A DNA stretch of 64,000 bases from Halorarum salinum (GCF_013402875.1 NZ_CP058579.1:124001-188000); one strand, 5' to 3'. Shown: positions 18,800 through 29,377, counted from the first letter of the stretch. Translations and numbers: made by a program. Notes: generated from the letters alone by a model not told the origin.

Positions 18800-19539
18800 A
18801 TCGGTTCCAAACTCGGTCTGACGGGATTTCTCGGTCCGAGCGGGTGGCTAGTGCGCACTCACCGAACCGCGTAGTATCCAAAACTAGCTCGCTCATCCGC
18901 AAGTGGACCGGAGTCACACAATCGATGTCGAACTAGGACGATATCGGAGCGTCGACGGCTCGAACCCCTGCTGACGGCGCGGCTGTGATAGAATGTTTTC
19001 AGATTGCTCGCTCTCGTGGGCCCTCGCGACGGGTTTGGCTGTGCCCTCTCGCGCTGGGAGGGTCGTACAGACTAACAGAATCGCATGATTGCAACCGTGT
19101 TTGGACGATTTTTGGGTGGCTTCTGAGTCGGTTTTTAATGTGGCTTCCACATCGGAATTGACGTTGAGCGCGTCTGTGTCAGTGTGTTTGAAGCGTTTTG
19201 GGTACGATTGGACTGTCGACTGGTTCCCGTCCTAGATCGGGTTGCATGCTGGGTGACGGGTGTTCTTGCGGAGCTCAGAATCGATGTTGGAGTAAATTTT
19301 GATACAACAGTGTTTCCTAGATCCCCTGTTACCCAATCTGAAGGCCTAAAGATGATTCTGGAATCTCAGTTTGGAATCGGTCCCCTAAATCGGGTCGTTG
19401 ATAATGTACTGAATCGGATGTTCTCCACGAGGGTAGTTCGTCTCCGTCATCAGGTCCGCCATCGTAACGCGCTTGTACTGTACCCATAGTCGCGGGCGAA
19501 GTCGTCGAGACACGAGCGGGATGGGAACAAGTCAAGTCG
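18800..19539. other. Gene-poor remnant region of the mobile element
   Basis: No intact gene. The minus strand at 19390-19470 has a short frame MADLMTETNYPRGEHPIQYI that stops after 25 codons and may be a remnant. Base composition is more AT-rich than the rest. An apparent T-loop-like string near 18957 does not pair as a tRNA. Confidence 0.35.
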
Positions 19540-19924
19540 GCCGCGATTGCTCCCGCTCGATGTGGAGATTCGTGGGCTCCTGGATCGCTATCCCCTCGCC
19601 CGCCCGAATAACGGGGAAACGTGGCTGTTCTTCTCGCTGAAGAGTCACACGCAAATGACCAGCAAGGGCGTCAATGGCATCTGGAAGGACGCGTTTCATC
19701 CTGCCTATGCTGATGGATGAGCATCGCCCCGTGACGAGTCATTTCGCTCGCCATCGGTCCACGACCTACTGGCGGGTCGGACAGGACGTGAATCGGTAGC
19801 TGGTGAAGTACACGCGTGGCGATCGGACCAGAGCGTACTAAAACGCTCGCGGCATAAACGCATATCTGCTGCCTACTACGAGGACATCGAGGACCTCTAC
19901 TGTGAGAAGATCTGCCGTCTGTAG
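19540..19924 (+). pseudogene. Tyrosine recombinase (integrase) remnant
   Basis: Only the catalytic C-terminal half is legible. Pieces in shifting frames read LDVEIRGLLDRYPLARPNNG, TQMTSKGVNGIWKDAFHPAY, VTSHFARHRSTTYWRV, then LVKYTRGDRT and ISAAYYEDIEDLYCEKI. The H-x-x-R box (HFARHR) and the 'YYEDIE' tail match haloarchaeal integrases. Stops occur at about 19718, at 19797 and near 19840. Its place beside the transfer ATPase fits an integrative element that has decayed in place. Confidence 0.7.
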
Positions 19925-19966
19925 TGGACGTTAAAACTTTCAGCCCAGAGATTGTTGTGGTATGCA

Positions 19967-20945
19967 ATGGATCATCTCGACGAGATCCCCGTCGAAAAAC
20001 TTCAAGACGCGCTCGACAACGTCGAGGGGAACAAGCCGACACAGCGGCTGCTGGCGACGATCGCGTACAAAAACGGCGTCACGCAAACTGAACTTGCCGA
20101 GTGGTACGGCACCGGCCGGCGAACAATCTACAGCTGGCTGATGCGGCTAGAAACGGACGAACCGCTCGACGAAGCCGTTGTTGACGATAAACGAACCGGA
20201 AGAAAGCGAAAGCTCTCACAAATACAGCAAGAGGAGTTCGAGCAGACGGTTCACGAGCCACCGACCGACGTCGGCTACGACGCGCCGGCGTGGACGCCGG
20301 CGCTCGTCCAGGAGTTTCTCGCGGAAACGTACGGCGTCGAATACTCCTATCCGAGCAGCCGGCGGTTGCTGAAAGAGGCGGGACTGAGTTATCAAAAACC
20401 ACGCCGGCCAGCCGCCGAAACCGAGGAATCCGACCAAGAGGAGTTCCACGACGAGCAGAGATGGACGCCACAGTAGTCTGTATCGACAGATCAAGAAATC
20501 GGTACAGGTCGAATCGCGTGCCGCATGGTTTCCGTGCGGCACGCGACCAAGCGTCGAGCTCTCTGGCCAATGCGACTGGACGTGTCTGCTGGGCGCAATC
20601 ACCGAGGACAGCGGTCGCTTTTTCTCCCGATTTGAAGAGTATGTTACCGCCGAGCACGCGAAACATTTCATTTTAGCATTATGAGAAGAACTGAGGACGA
20701 TTTACTCGCTGTTTTGGATGGAGCGCCGTATTTTCAGGCGTCGGCCGTCACGGACTTGGCGGCCCGTGACGACCTCGATTCGTGACGTTACCCGCGTATT
20801 CGCCGGAGCTGAATCCGGTCGAAGAGTGCTGAGACAGCTACAATCCGCACTCAGCAACCGATTTTTAACTCGCTCGACGAGTTAACCACAGCGATCGACA
20901 CTGTTCTCGATTAACTTCGGTTCCAGAAGTGAGCAGCTATTTCTA
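19967..20945 (+). mobile_element. IS630-family transposase, decayed
   Basis: The N-terminal helix-turn-helix half (19967-20476, about 169 residues) is open: AYKNGVTQTELAEWYGTGRR, then a winged-helix region to the stop. The DDE half follows in other frames: MDATVVCID (first Asp), GQCDWTCLLGAITEDSGRFF, VLDGAPYFQ (second Asp), LPAYSPELNPVEEC (Glu). Two or more frameshifts and TGA codons (for example after HFILAL) inactivate it. I could not define terminal inverted repeats. It lies 42 bases after the integrase remnant. Confidence 0.8.
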
Positions 20946-20960
20946 ATTACTACTATAAAG

Positions 20961-21562
20961 TCATGTTTCTGCGGTTTCGGCGTCGGCATGGCTGAAACAG
21001 TTTTCGACCGAGTTTGTTCGACGCTTTACTTCTTTGAATACACGTTCGACACTGTTGCGATTCCCGTGCGTTTCGTGCCGGAATCGCAGGCCATGCTGGT
21101 GACAGGCAGCTTGGAGCCAGGGCGCCCTATCGACGAGGAAGTGCGCGTTGTCGACGCGATGTTTCTCGCGGAGTTCCGCCATGAATCTCTTGGAGAGCGC
21201 AGTGTTTCTCGTCGGAACAGCCTAACGTGCAGCAGGCGGTTGGTTGCGCGATCGACGGCAGCGTACAGCCAGTACTGCTCGTCGTTGTGTTGGATCACGG
21301 TCTCGTTGACGGCGACGTGATCCGGGTTCGCACCGCTGGTGGGCTGTCGGTCGGCTTTCTGCACCCTGTTGTGAACGGTCGTTCGACAGCGGTCGACACC
21401 GAACGTTTCGAGTATCGAGACGGTACGTGAAAGCGACAAGCAAGCGAGATGGAGGCAGGTACCGAGTCGTATCGCGCGCTGCGGTGTCGTCTCTCGCTCC
21501 GGGAAATCTAATTCGAAGCAGTCGGTGCCTTCGATGAGGCGGTCGATTTCTCGCATACTCAT
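20961..21562 (-). mobile_element. IS6-family transposase, decayed (copy 1)
   Basis: It starts at ATG 21562 or 21556 and reads DRLIEGTDCFELDFPERETT, HNRVQKADRQPTSGANPDHV, 'AVNETVI' (the first catalytic Asp is replaced by Asn) and 'AAVDRATNRLLH' (second Asp). A frameshift near 21190 leads to AELREKHRVDNAHFLVDRAP and 'NSVERVFKEVKRRT' (Glu). The usual tail (about 15 residues after AETAE) is missing. Two independent lesions make it inactive. A second remnant of the family is at 38421-39008. Confidence 0.8.
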
Positions 21563-21629
21563 CGAGAAATCGCACCACCTCGTTCTCCAGACCGTATCTG
21601 AACACCTCCCGACGGGAAGAGGAGGCTGG

Positions 21630-23033
21630 CTACTGGGTTGTTCGTAGCTGTTCGAATCGCTCCACCGCGTCTTCGGCGGCGGTTTCGAGGAACGCACCGT
21701 GCCCTTTGTCGCCGACGAGTTCGCCGTCGACCACGATCGGTTCGGCCTGGAGCAGGACCGTCTCCGGTGCGCCGGTCACTTCAAGTCCCTCGAACGGCGA
21801 GTAGTCCGACGTCATCCCGAGGTCGTCCCCGTCGACGGTCCACGTGCGTTCGGGGTCGTAGACGACGAGGTCGGCGTCGGCGCCGATGGCGACGGTTCCC
21901 TTCCGGGGGTAGAGCCCGAACGCCTTCGCGACGTTCGTCGACGCGAGTTCGACGAACCGTTGGCGGGAGAGTTCCCCCTCGACGACGCCCGCCGAGTAGA
22001 GGACGGTGTTGCACGTCTAGACGCCCGGGAGTCCGTTCGGAATCTGGGTCACGTCGTCTCGGAACTCGGCCTTCTGTCGGGTCGTGTACCCGCAGTGGTC
22101 GCTGTTGACCATCGAGAGGTGACCGTCGGCGAGCAGCTCCCACAGGGCGCCGCGGTGCGCGGAAGCCCGCAGTGGCGGGCTACAGACGTACCGCTCTCCG
22201 TCGGGGTCCTCGTATCGGTCTTCAGTGAGGGCGAGATAGTGCGGGCACGTCTCCGCGACGAGTGGGAGCCCGCGCGTCGTCGCGGCTTCAAGGACGTTCC
22301 GGGCGCCGGCGGTGCTCGCGTGGACGAGGAGCGTCGGGCAGTCGGTCTCGGCAACGAGTTCCGCGACGGTCCACATCGCAGCTGTCTCGGAGACGGCCGG
22401 GTGCGTCTCGGGATGGATCTCGAATTCCGCGGGGCCGTCGACCGTGCGTTCGGCGACGAGCGACGCGATGATCTCGTTGTTCTCGGCGTGCACGAGCAGC
22501 ATTCCGTTCGCGTCGGCGACCGTTCCCATCACGCGTCGGAGTTCGCCGTCGTCGAGCCGCAACCGATCCTCGTACACCATGAACGTCTTGACGCTCGCGG
22601 CACCGCGCGCGATCAGTTCCGGAACTTCCCGGAGCGTCTCGGGAGTCGCGTCGGTGACGCATCCGTGGAACGCGTAGTCGACGTACGCATCGCCGGCAGC
22701 CTCGCGCTGGCGGCGGTCGAGCGCGTCCAGCGGCGTCTCGTCCGGGTCGGGGATGGCGAACGGGACGATGGTCGTCGTCCCACCGATCGCCGCGGCACCG
22801 GTGAGGTCGTCGAACTTGTCGCCGGTCGTGAACGCGCCGAGTTCGAGCTTCGCGTGGACGTGCGAGTCGAGGAACCCGGGGAAGACGTAGCGGTCAGTCG
22901 CGTCGATCGTCTCGTTCGCGCGCTCGCCGAGCGTACCGGGTGCGGCGAGTTGGGTGACAGTCCCGTCCGTCACGCCGACGTCCATCCGGGCCTCGTACAC
23001 GGGCGTGACGACGGTCCCGTGCTCAATGACCAT
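21630..23033 (-). pseudogene. D-hydantoinase / dihydropyrimidinase with in-frame TAG
   Basis: From ATG 23033 (or 23042) the frame runs about 338 codons to TAG at 22017-22019, then stays open in the same frame to 21630, giving about 467 codons, the normal family length. Metal ligands are in place: DSHVHAK, the carboxylated-lysine region SVKTFMVYED, LLVHAENN, LLVHASTAG and SDHCGY. The TAG stands where the family has Glu in 'GLPGVE', so one GAG-to-TAG change explains it. The post-stop part (TCNTVLYSAGVVEGELSRQR, KAFGLYPRKGTVAIGADADL) is fully conserved. It would open hydantoin or dihydropyrimidine rings; the truncated product would lack the C-terminal portion of the barrel. Confidence 0.82.
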
Positions 23034-23120
23034 GTTTACCATGCCCTACGGTACCAGGGCTCTCGGCATAACGATTGAGGGTGCATCGTACGCCCTCTAC
23101 AACGGGTTCCCGCAGCCAGC

Positions 23121-24329
23121 CTACCGGTCCCCGCCGGGGCGCGCCTGGATGCGCCACGCAACCGCAATGCCGAGCGCCGAGAGGACGACGGCGTACCCGA
23201 AGGCGGCGGTGTACGCACCCGTTCGCTCAATGAGGACGCCCGCGACGACGGGGGCCGTGAACGATCCAAAGAGGCCCGTCGTCGTGAGGAACCCGACGAC
23301 GAGGCTATTCGCGTTGTCCGTCGCGAACTCCGGGCCGAGCGTGTAGAACACGCCGATGCCGAGCTGGATGAAGAACCCACCGGCAGCGATGAGCGCCACC
23401 GCGAGGAGGACGTCCGTCGCCGCGGCCACGCCCACAACGATGGGGAGCGAGACGACGAAGGACGCGCGGACGACCGGACGCCGACGCTCGTCGAGGACGT
23501 AATCCGAGACGACGCCGCCGCCGGAGCGCGCCAGGATGCCGACCGCGGGGAACAGCGCGACGAAGAGTCCGCTCTCCTTGAGTGAGAGGTCGAACGTTTC
23601 TGAGAGGTACGTGGGCATCCAGCCGCTGAAGAACAGGAACAGCGAGTACGCGACGAACGCCATCACGCCCACGAGCAGGAGGTTCTCATTGCGCGCGACC
23701 AGGCCGATGACGGTCCAGACTGAACGCGAGTCGGGGACGCCCCTAGGTTGGACGCGAGGGACCGCGAACCAGAAGAGGAGCGTCGACGTTGCGACGAGAC
23801 CTGCGAGCACGCCGAACACCGCGGGCCAGGAAAGTGCGTGCGCCAGAAGCGGGGCAGCGCCGATGCCGAAGGTCAGGCCTGCGGGCCCGCTGGTCGTGTA
23901 GACGCCGACGGCGGTCGCGGTGCCGTCGTCGACGGTCCGCGTGACGATGTCGATGCTCACGATCCAGAGGACGGCGAATGCGATGCCGCCGGTGAATCGG
24001 GAGGCGACCAGCGACCAGTACGCTTCCGCGACGCCCGCCTGCCACCCCCAGAGGCTCGTGGCGACCAGCGCGGCGGCGGCGACTGCCACGGTGCGACGCC
24101 CCTCGAAGCGAGCCATGACGAGGCCGGCGGGGAAGCTCACGAGCGCCTCCGCGGCGTACGGCGCGCTGATGATCCAACTCGCGGCCGCCGCGCCCACCCC
24201 GAGGTCGTCCCGGATGACCGGGAGGACGCTGGAGGGAAGGATGAGGTACGCCGACGCGCCCAGCGAGAGGAGCCAGAGGCTCGCGACCATCACGGCGTCC
24301 GACCGGGATAACCTGCCGGTGGCCGCCAT
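23121..24329 (-). CDS. MFS transporter
   Basis: 402 residues with about 12 hydrophobic segments and the cytoplasmic loop motif between helices 2 and 3 (GLVMARFEGRRT). A long loop near 190-205 separates the two halves. It ends with TAG. Placed between the hydantoinase and the racemase, it is a candidate for uptake or export of hydantoins, ureides or carbamoyl amino acids; the sequence does not show the substrate. It lies 78 bases upstream of the hydantoinase start on the same strand, so both may share a transcript. Confidence 0.88.
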   Translation of the reverse strand: MAATGRLSRSDAVMVASLWLLSLGASAYLILPSSVLPVIRDDLGVGAAAASWIISAPYAAEALVSFPAGLVMARFEGRRTVAVAAAALVATSLWGWQAGVAEAYWSLVASRFTGGIAFAVLWIVSIDIVTRTVDDGTATAVGVYTTSGPAGLTFGIGAAPLLAHALSWPAVFGVLAGLVATSTLLFWFAVPRVQPRGVPDSRSVWTVIGLVARNENLLLVGVMAFVAYSLFLFFSGWMPTYLSETFDLSLKESGLFVALFPAVGILARSGGGVVSDYVLDERRRPVVRASFVVSLPIVVGVAAATDVLLAVALIAAGGFFIQLGIGVFYTLGPEFATDNANSLVVGFLTTTGLFGSFTAPVVAGVLIERTGAYTAAFGYAVVLSALGIAVAWRIQARPGGDR

Positions 24330-24490
24330 CCCTACGACCCCCTGAATCCCGGCCCCATGGCTCGAAGCGCGCTCACGAGGGGGACGTTCTCGCCTGGGAG
24401 GCTTGTACGTACCGACCGCCGTCGACGGCGGCGCACATCTTTTTGTAACCGGAGATACTCCCTCTAGCGTGCAGGAGGTTCACAAGTGCC

Positions 24491-25249
24491 ATGAGAATCA
24501 AGGCTATCAATCCGAACACGACGCTGGAGATGACGGAGAACATCGGCGAGGTGGCCGACATGTACACGAGCGACGACACGGAGATCGTCGCCGTCTCGCC
24601 AGAGAAGGGCCCGGTGAGCATCGAGTCGTACTACGACGACTACCTCGCCATCCCAGGGCTCCTCGAAGAGATCCGGAAGGACGAGGACGAGTTCGACGCG
24701 TTCATCAACGCGTGCTGGGGCGACCCGGGCATCGACGCTTGCCGCGAGGTAACCGACAAACCGGTCGTCGGAATCGCCGAGGGGTCGATGTACGTCGCGA
24801 ACATGCTCGGCGCGAAGTTCTCGGTCGCCACCGTCCTGCCGCGGGCGAAGGACCTCATTGAGGAGACGGTTCGGACGACCGGACTCGAGTCCAAGTGCGC
24901 GTCGGTCCGGTGTACGGACCTCTCGGTCGTCGAGACCGAGACCGCCCGCGATGCGGCCGCAGACGCGCTCTTAGAGGCGAGCGAGGCCGCCATCGAAGAG
25001 GACGGCGCCGAAGCGATCTGCCTGGGCTGCGCCGGGATGGGCCAGCTCGACAAGGTCCTCGAAGAGGAACTTCCGGTGCCCGTCATCGATAGCACCGGGG
25101 CGGCGGCCGTGCTCGCCGAGGGACTGGTCCGCCTCGGGAAGACGACGAGCAAGGTCATGACCTACAAGTCGCCCGAACCGAAGGAGATCAAAGGCTACCC
25201 CGACATCTACCAGTTCGGCGAATCCACCGCCCCCGCCGCCGACGACTGA
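24491..25249 (+). CDS. Aspartate/glutamate (hydantoin) racemase family protein
   Basis: 252 residues. It starts MRIKAINPNTTLEMTENI, the N-terminal signature of hydantoin/allantoin racemases. The two catalytic cysteines are in 'NACWGDPG' (about 74) and 'CLGCAGM' (about 177-183). It would interconvert D- and L-5-substituted hydantoins so that stereospecific downstream enzymes can use both. It is transcribed divergently from the MFS/hydantoinase pair, with the AT-rich string TTTTTGTAA near 24440-24448 as likely promoter. Confidence 0.85.
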   Translation: MRIKAINPNTTLEMTENIGEVADMYTSDDTEIVAVSPEKGPVSIESYYDDYLAIPGLLEEIRKDEDEFDAFINACWGDPGIDACREVTDKPVVGIAEGSMYVANMLGAKFSVATVLPRAKDLIEETVRTTGLESKCASVRCTDLSVVETETARDAAADALLEASEAAIEEDGAEAICLGCAGMGQLDKVLEEELPVPVIDSTGAAAVLAEGLVRLGKTTSKVMTYKSPEPKEIKGYPDIYQFGESTAPAADD

Positions 25250-25324
25250 GTCCCCTCGTCGCCTCGTTTTTCGCGCTGTGACCGTCCTGGTAAAGGAGTA
25301 GACTCGACGGCGAAAGGACCGCCG

Positions 25325-27154
25325 TTAGCGACGCTCGCTACGGAGCTCCTCGGTCGCTTCCTCGTCGACCTCGAGATCGTCGGTAAGGGCGACGCCGTAG
25401 GTCTCGCGAGCGCGCTCGACGGTCACGAAGTCGTCGAGGACATCCGTGCGGACCTTCTCGGGGGTGCGGTCGAGCGGGTCGCCCCAGCCGCCGCCACAGG
25501 GACCGACGAGTCGAAGGCGTTGCTCCGCGTCCATCGACTGGTTCTCGAGCTTCGAAGAGAGGTGCTGTTCGCCCTCGGTGTTGGGATCGAGCACGATCTG
25601 CCCGGGCGTGCCGTCCTCGCCACCGTCGAACCCCCACGGCGGATACTTGTTCCCGTCGCCCTCGATCGAGACGCGACCCGGCGACGCGAACTCGAGTTCG
25701 CGAATTGGCCCGATGCCACCGCGGTTCTCGCCGGCACCTTCCGCGTTCTCCCGGAGCTCGTACCGGGCGACACGCAGCGGGTAGTGGCTCTCGATGTCCT
25801 CGATGGGGTTGTTCCGCGTGTTCGCGTACAACGTGTCGACGGCGTCCATGCCGTCCTTCGTCGGTCGGCCGCCGTAGCTACCCGAGGAGATGTCCATGTA
25901 CACCCAGTACTCGTCGTCCTCGGTGACGCCGCTGTACGTCCCAACCTTCAGGTTCCCGATCCCCGCACACGTCTGCTCGGGGACGACCTCGGCGAGCGCC
26001 TTCAGCGTCAGGTCGGCGATGCGGTTCCCCGGACAGAACCGCGCGATCGTCGGCGCCGGGAACCGCGGGTTCGCGATCGTCCCCTTCGGCGCATGCACGT
26101 GGACGGGTCGTGTGATGCCGTTGTTCTGCGGGACGACCTCGTGTTCCTCCGTGTCCAGCAGCGTCGACCGGACAACGAGGAGGACCGCAGGGATGACCGT
26201 CCCCTTGAAAGGCATGTTTATTGGGCGGTTGTCGACCTGGTCGTCGCACCGCGTGAGGTCCACGTTGATGTCCGACCCGTCAATTTCGAGGTCGACCGCC
26301 AGGAAGATATCCTTCTCGTCGGGATCAGGCGAGTCGAGGAATCCGTCGATATACCCCTCCGCGGAGTACGTGCCGTCCGGGAGCGCCTCGATTTCGGTGC
26401 GCAGGCGGTGCTCGGAGTAGTTCATCATCGCCTGTCCAGCGATCTTCACGGTATCGTGGCCGTACTCGTCGAACAGCTCATCGAGGCGGTCGGCGCCGAC
26501 GCGCGCGGCCGAGATCTGCGCCTCGATATCGCCCATAACCATGTCCGGGACGCGAATGTTGTCCGCGATCAGCTGCCAGGCCGTGTCGTTGCGCTCGCCG
26601 CCCTCGATGATCTTCAGGGCGTCCAGCCGGATGGACTCGCTGTACGCGTCGATCGTGTCGATGATGCACGTCCCCGGCTTGTCCGACCCAACGTCGAGGT
26701 GGTGCGCGGTAGTCACCGAGAACGCCGTCAGCTCGCCGTCGCGAAACACTGGGACCACGATCGCGAAGTCGGGGGCGTGGCTCGCGCCGTAGTACGGATC
26801 GTTGTGGAGGACGACGTCCCCCGGCTCGAAGGACTGGTCGCGCTCCTCGAAGAGTTCGATGACGCCCTCGACGTACGCGGGAATTGGCCCCATCTGGAGG
26901 GGCGTGCTGTCCGTCTCACAGAGCTGTCGACCCTGTTCGTCCAGGAGCGCGCAGCCGAAGTCCTCGGACTCGCGGATGATGCTCGAGTAGCTCATCCGCG
27001 TGAGCTTGTGACCCATCTCGTCGCAGATGTTGATGAGACTGCCCGAGATGACGCGCTGAGTGATCGGATCGACCTGTTCTTCCGGGTCGTCGACGTCGAG
27101 CCTCGGTGCGGTCTGCTCGAGCACCGTCTGCGTCGTGTCCTGTGATTTTGCCAT
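25325..27154 (-). CDS. hyuB: Hydantoinase B / oxoprolinase family subunit (HyuB)
   Basis: 609 residues. Family features include QRVISGSLINICDEMG at the front, 'EDFGCALLDEQGRQLCE', 'DVVLHNDPYYGASHAPD' (probable metal/catalytic region) and 'GTVIPAVLLVVRSTLLD'. It pairs with HyuA to hydrolyse hydantoins, N-methylhydantoin or 5-oxoproline with ATP. Start codon five bases after the HyuA stop, so the two are co-translated. The exact substrate is not readable; a racemase and carbamoylase nearby favour hydantoins. Confidence 0.9.
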   Translation of the reverse strand: MAKSQDTTQTVLEQTAPRLDVDDPEEQVDPITQRVISGSLINICDEMGHKLTRMSYSSIIRESEDFGCALLDEQGRQLCETDSTPLQMGPIPAYVEGVIELFEERDQSFEPGDVVLHNDPYYGASHAPDFAIVVPVFRDGELTAFSVTTAHHLDVGSDKPGTCIIDTIDAYSESIRLDALKIIEGGERNDTAWQLIADNIRVPDMVMGDIEAQISAARVGADRLDELFDEYGHDTVKIAGQAMMNYSEHRLRTEIEALPDGTYSAEGYIDGFLDSPDPDEKDIFLAVDLEIDGSDINVDLTRCDDQVDNRPINMPFKGTVIPAVLLVVRSTLLDTEEHEVVPQNNGITRPVHVHAPKGTIANPRFPAPTIARFCPGNRIADLTLKALAEVVPEQTCAGIGNLKVGTYSGVTEDDEYWVYMDISSGSYGGRPTKDGMDAVDTLYANTRNNPIEDIESHYPLRVARYELRENAEGAGENRGGIGPIRELEFASPGRVSIEGDGNKYPPWGFDGGEDGTPGQIVLDPNTEGEQHLSSKLENQSMDAEQRLRLVGPCGGGWGDPLDRTPEKVRTDVLDDFVTVERARETYGVALTDDLEVDEEATEELRSERR

Positions 27155-27159
27155 TGTTG

Positions 27160-29253
27160 TTACCTCGTGGTGGGGGTTCGCGTCAGTTCGATGTCGCCGT
27201 ACCGGAGGACGCGCGCGTCGAAGTCCGGCGGCACGATGATCGTCGAGTCCTTCTCGCCGATGATCGCCGGCCCCTCGAGTTCGTGGCCGGCGCCGAGCGC
27301 CGACCGCTCGAGGAACGGCGTCTCGTGCGCGCGAGCTTCACCGTCCACGCCGAAGTGCACGTCTTCGGTGAATAGGACGTTGTCCTCGGCGTCGCCCTCG
27401 ACCTGCGCGACCTCGATCAGCTTCGAGGACGGGAGTTCGCCGTAAGCCGTCACGCGCTCGTTGACGAGCTCGATCGGGTTCTCGGGGAAGTTGTGGCCGA
27501 ACTCGCCCTCGTGGTACTCGTGGAAGGCGTCTCGGATGTGCTCGACGGAGTCGACGCGCTCCCCCTGCCCGACGGGGATGTTGAGTTCGTACCCCTGGCC
27601 TTCGTAGCGGCAGTCCGCCGTCATCTCGAGCGCGATGTCCTCCGCGTCGATGCCCGCGTTCAGTAGGTGATCGCGGACACCTCCGACGAGTTCGTCGTAG
27701 TCCGCCTGGAGTTCGTCGCGGTTCAACTCGCCCAGCATCGAGAACTTCGTGTTGATCTCGTCGTACTGGAGGTCGGTCGTCGTGAGGCCGACCGCCGACA
27801 GCACGCCGGGGCTGCTCGGGACGATCGTCCGGGGGATGTCGAGTTCCCGCGCGATGTCCGCAGCGTGCATTGGGCCGGCGCCACCGAAGGAGACGAGCGT
27901 GAACCGCTTAGGGTCACGGCCCTTCTGGATCGTCTTCGACCGGATGGCGTTGGCCATGTTGTTGTTGACAATCTGGAGAACGCCGAGCGCGGTGTCCTTC
28001 GGACTCATGCCCAGCGGGTCCGCGAGCGTCTCCTCGATCACCTCCCGGGGGCGCTCCGTCGCGAGGTCCATGCCGCCACCGAGGAAGAAATCGGGGTGGA
28101 TGCGGCCGAGCGCGACGTGGGCGTCCGTGACCGTCGGTTCGGTTCCGCCGCGGTCGTACGCGATCGGGCCCGGCATCGCGCCCGCGGACTTCGGGCCGAC
28201 GCGGAACGCGTCCGCGGCGTCGAGGTAGGCGATGCTCCCACCGCCCGCGCCGATCGTCTCGATGTCGATCATCGGCACCATCACGGGGTAGCCGCCGATC
28301 TCGGTCTCTCGGACGTTCGCCTCCACGATCTCGTTCCCGGAGACGATCCCGATGTCGGCGCTCGTTCCGCCCATGTCGAACGTTATGACGTTCGTGTCCT
28401 CCGAGCTCGGGGTGTTCGCGCTGCCACGCCACTTCCCGCCGAGGACGCCAGCGGCCGGCCCCGAGAGCAAGAGCGTCACTGCGGTCTCCTTGATCATGTC
28501 CTCGGTCGCGATGCCGCCGTTGGACTGCATCACGTGGAGGTCGGCCGTGATGCCATACTCGCGGAGTTCATCTTTGAACCGACTGATGTAGTCGACGACC
28601 GTCGGCCCGATGGAGGCGTTCATCGCGGTGGTGGTGAATCGCTCAAACTCGCGGAACTGCGGGTACACCTCCGCGCTCGTGGTCACGTACGCGTCGGGGT
28701 GGACGTCCTGGACGATCTCCTTGGCGCGACGCTCGTGGTCGTCGTTGAGGTAGGAGAAGAGGAAGGAGATGGCGACGGACTCGACGCCGTCCGCTTCGAG
28801 CTCGCGGGCTCGCGCTTCGACCGCGTCCTCGTCGAGTGGCGTCTCCACCTCACCGTTCGCGGTCACGCGCTCCGGAACGGTCTTCCGGTGTCGACGCTTG
28901 ACGAGGGGATTCTTCTGCCAGGGGATGTCCTGTTGGATCGAGTAGTTCTGCGGGCGTTGGTGGCGCCCGATGTGGACGATGTCCCGATAGTTCTCCGTGG
29001 TGAGCATCCCGGTCTCGACGCCCTCGTGCTCGAGGACGGCGTTCGTGGCGATCGTCGTCCCGTGGAGAACGTAGTCGATCTCGCCCGGGTCGGTCCCGGT
29101 CATCTCGCAGATCTCCCGGGTCCCCTTGAGTGCACCCTCGGAAGGGTCCTCGGGGGTGGTGCTGACCTTGTGTATCGTCTGGTCCTCGGTTTCGTTGTCG
29201 ACGAGATACACGTCGGTGAAGGTCCCTCCGATGTCTATGCCAAGTATTCTCAT
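27160..29253 (-). CDS. hyuA: Hydantoinase A / oxoprolinase family subunit (HyuA)
   Basis: About 697 residues from ATG 29253 (MRILGIDIGGTFTDVYLVD); the in-frame ATG at 29385 would add a Ser/Arg tail not found in the family. The ASKHA-type nucleotide motifs are GIDIGGTFTD at the N-terminus and 'TFDMGGTSADIGIVSG' in the middle, followed by 'FGGAGPMHAADIARELDIP'. It is the ATP-using subunit of the ring-opening enzyme. Operon order on the minus strand: LLM oxidoreductase, cupin, HyuA, HyuB. Confidence 0.9.
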   Translation of the reverse strand: MRILGIDIGGTFTDVYLVDNETEDQTIHKVSTTPEDPSEGALKGTREICEMTGTDPGEIDYVLHGTTIATNAVLEHEGVETGMLTTENYRDIVHIGRHQRPQNYSIQQDIPWQKNPLVKRRHRKTVPERVTANGEVETPLDEDAVEARARELEADGVESVAISFLFSYLNDDHERRAKEIVQDVHPDAYVTTSAEVYPQFREFERFTTTAMNASIGPTVVDYISRFKDELREYGITADLHVMQSNGGIATEDMIKETAVTLLLSGPAAGVLGGKWRGSANTPSSEDTNVITFDMGGTSADIGIVSGNEIVEANVRETEIGGYPVMVPMIDIETIGAGGGSIAYLDAADAFRVGPKSAGAMPGPIAYDRGGTEPTVTDAHVALGRIHPDFFLGGGMDLATERPREVIEETLADPLGMSPKDTALGVLQIVNNNMANAIRSKTIQKGRDPKRFTLVSFGGAGPMHAADIARELDIPRTIVPSSPGVLSAVGLTTTDLQYDEINTKFSMLGELNRDELQADYDELVGGVRDHLLNAGIDAEDIALEMTADCRYEGQGYELNIPVGQGERVDSVEHIRDAFHEYHEGEFGHNFPENPIELVNERVTAYGELPSSKLIEVAQVEGDAEDNVLFTEDVHFGVDGEARAHETPFLERSALGAGHELEGPAIIGEKDSTIIVPPDFDARVLRYGDIELTRTPTTR

Positions 29254-29377
29254 CCTCGTCTCTGACAGAGAGCAGGGCCTCCCAAAAAGCTTTACCCAGG
29301 TCTTGGTCGACGCGTCGGCCGAGGATAGCCGTTCCGGGCACTCGACTCGGGAACACCGACGCCGAACCGTCCGGACG

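Noticed and set aside
18940-18980. Possible tRNA T-arm (GGTTCGAGCC on the minus strand)
   Set aside because: The flanking bases do not form the 5-bp T stem (AGGGG against CGTCG), and no acceptor or anticodon arms are found at the right spacing.
25520-29265. Plus-strand open frames of over 500 codons opposite HyuA and HyuB
   Set aside because: They are GC-rich shadows with Val/Arg/Asp-rich translations; the minus-strand frames have clear family motifs.
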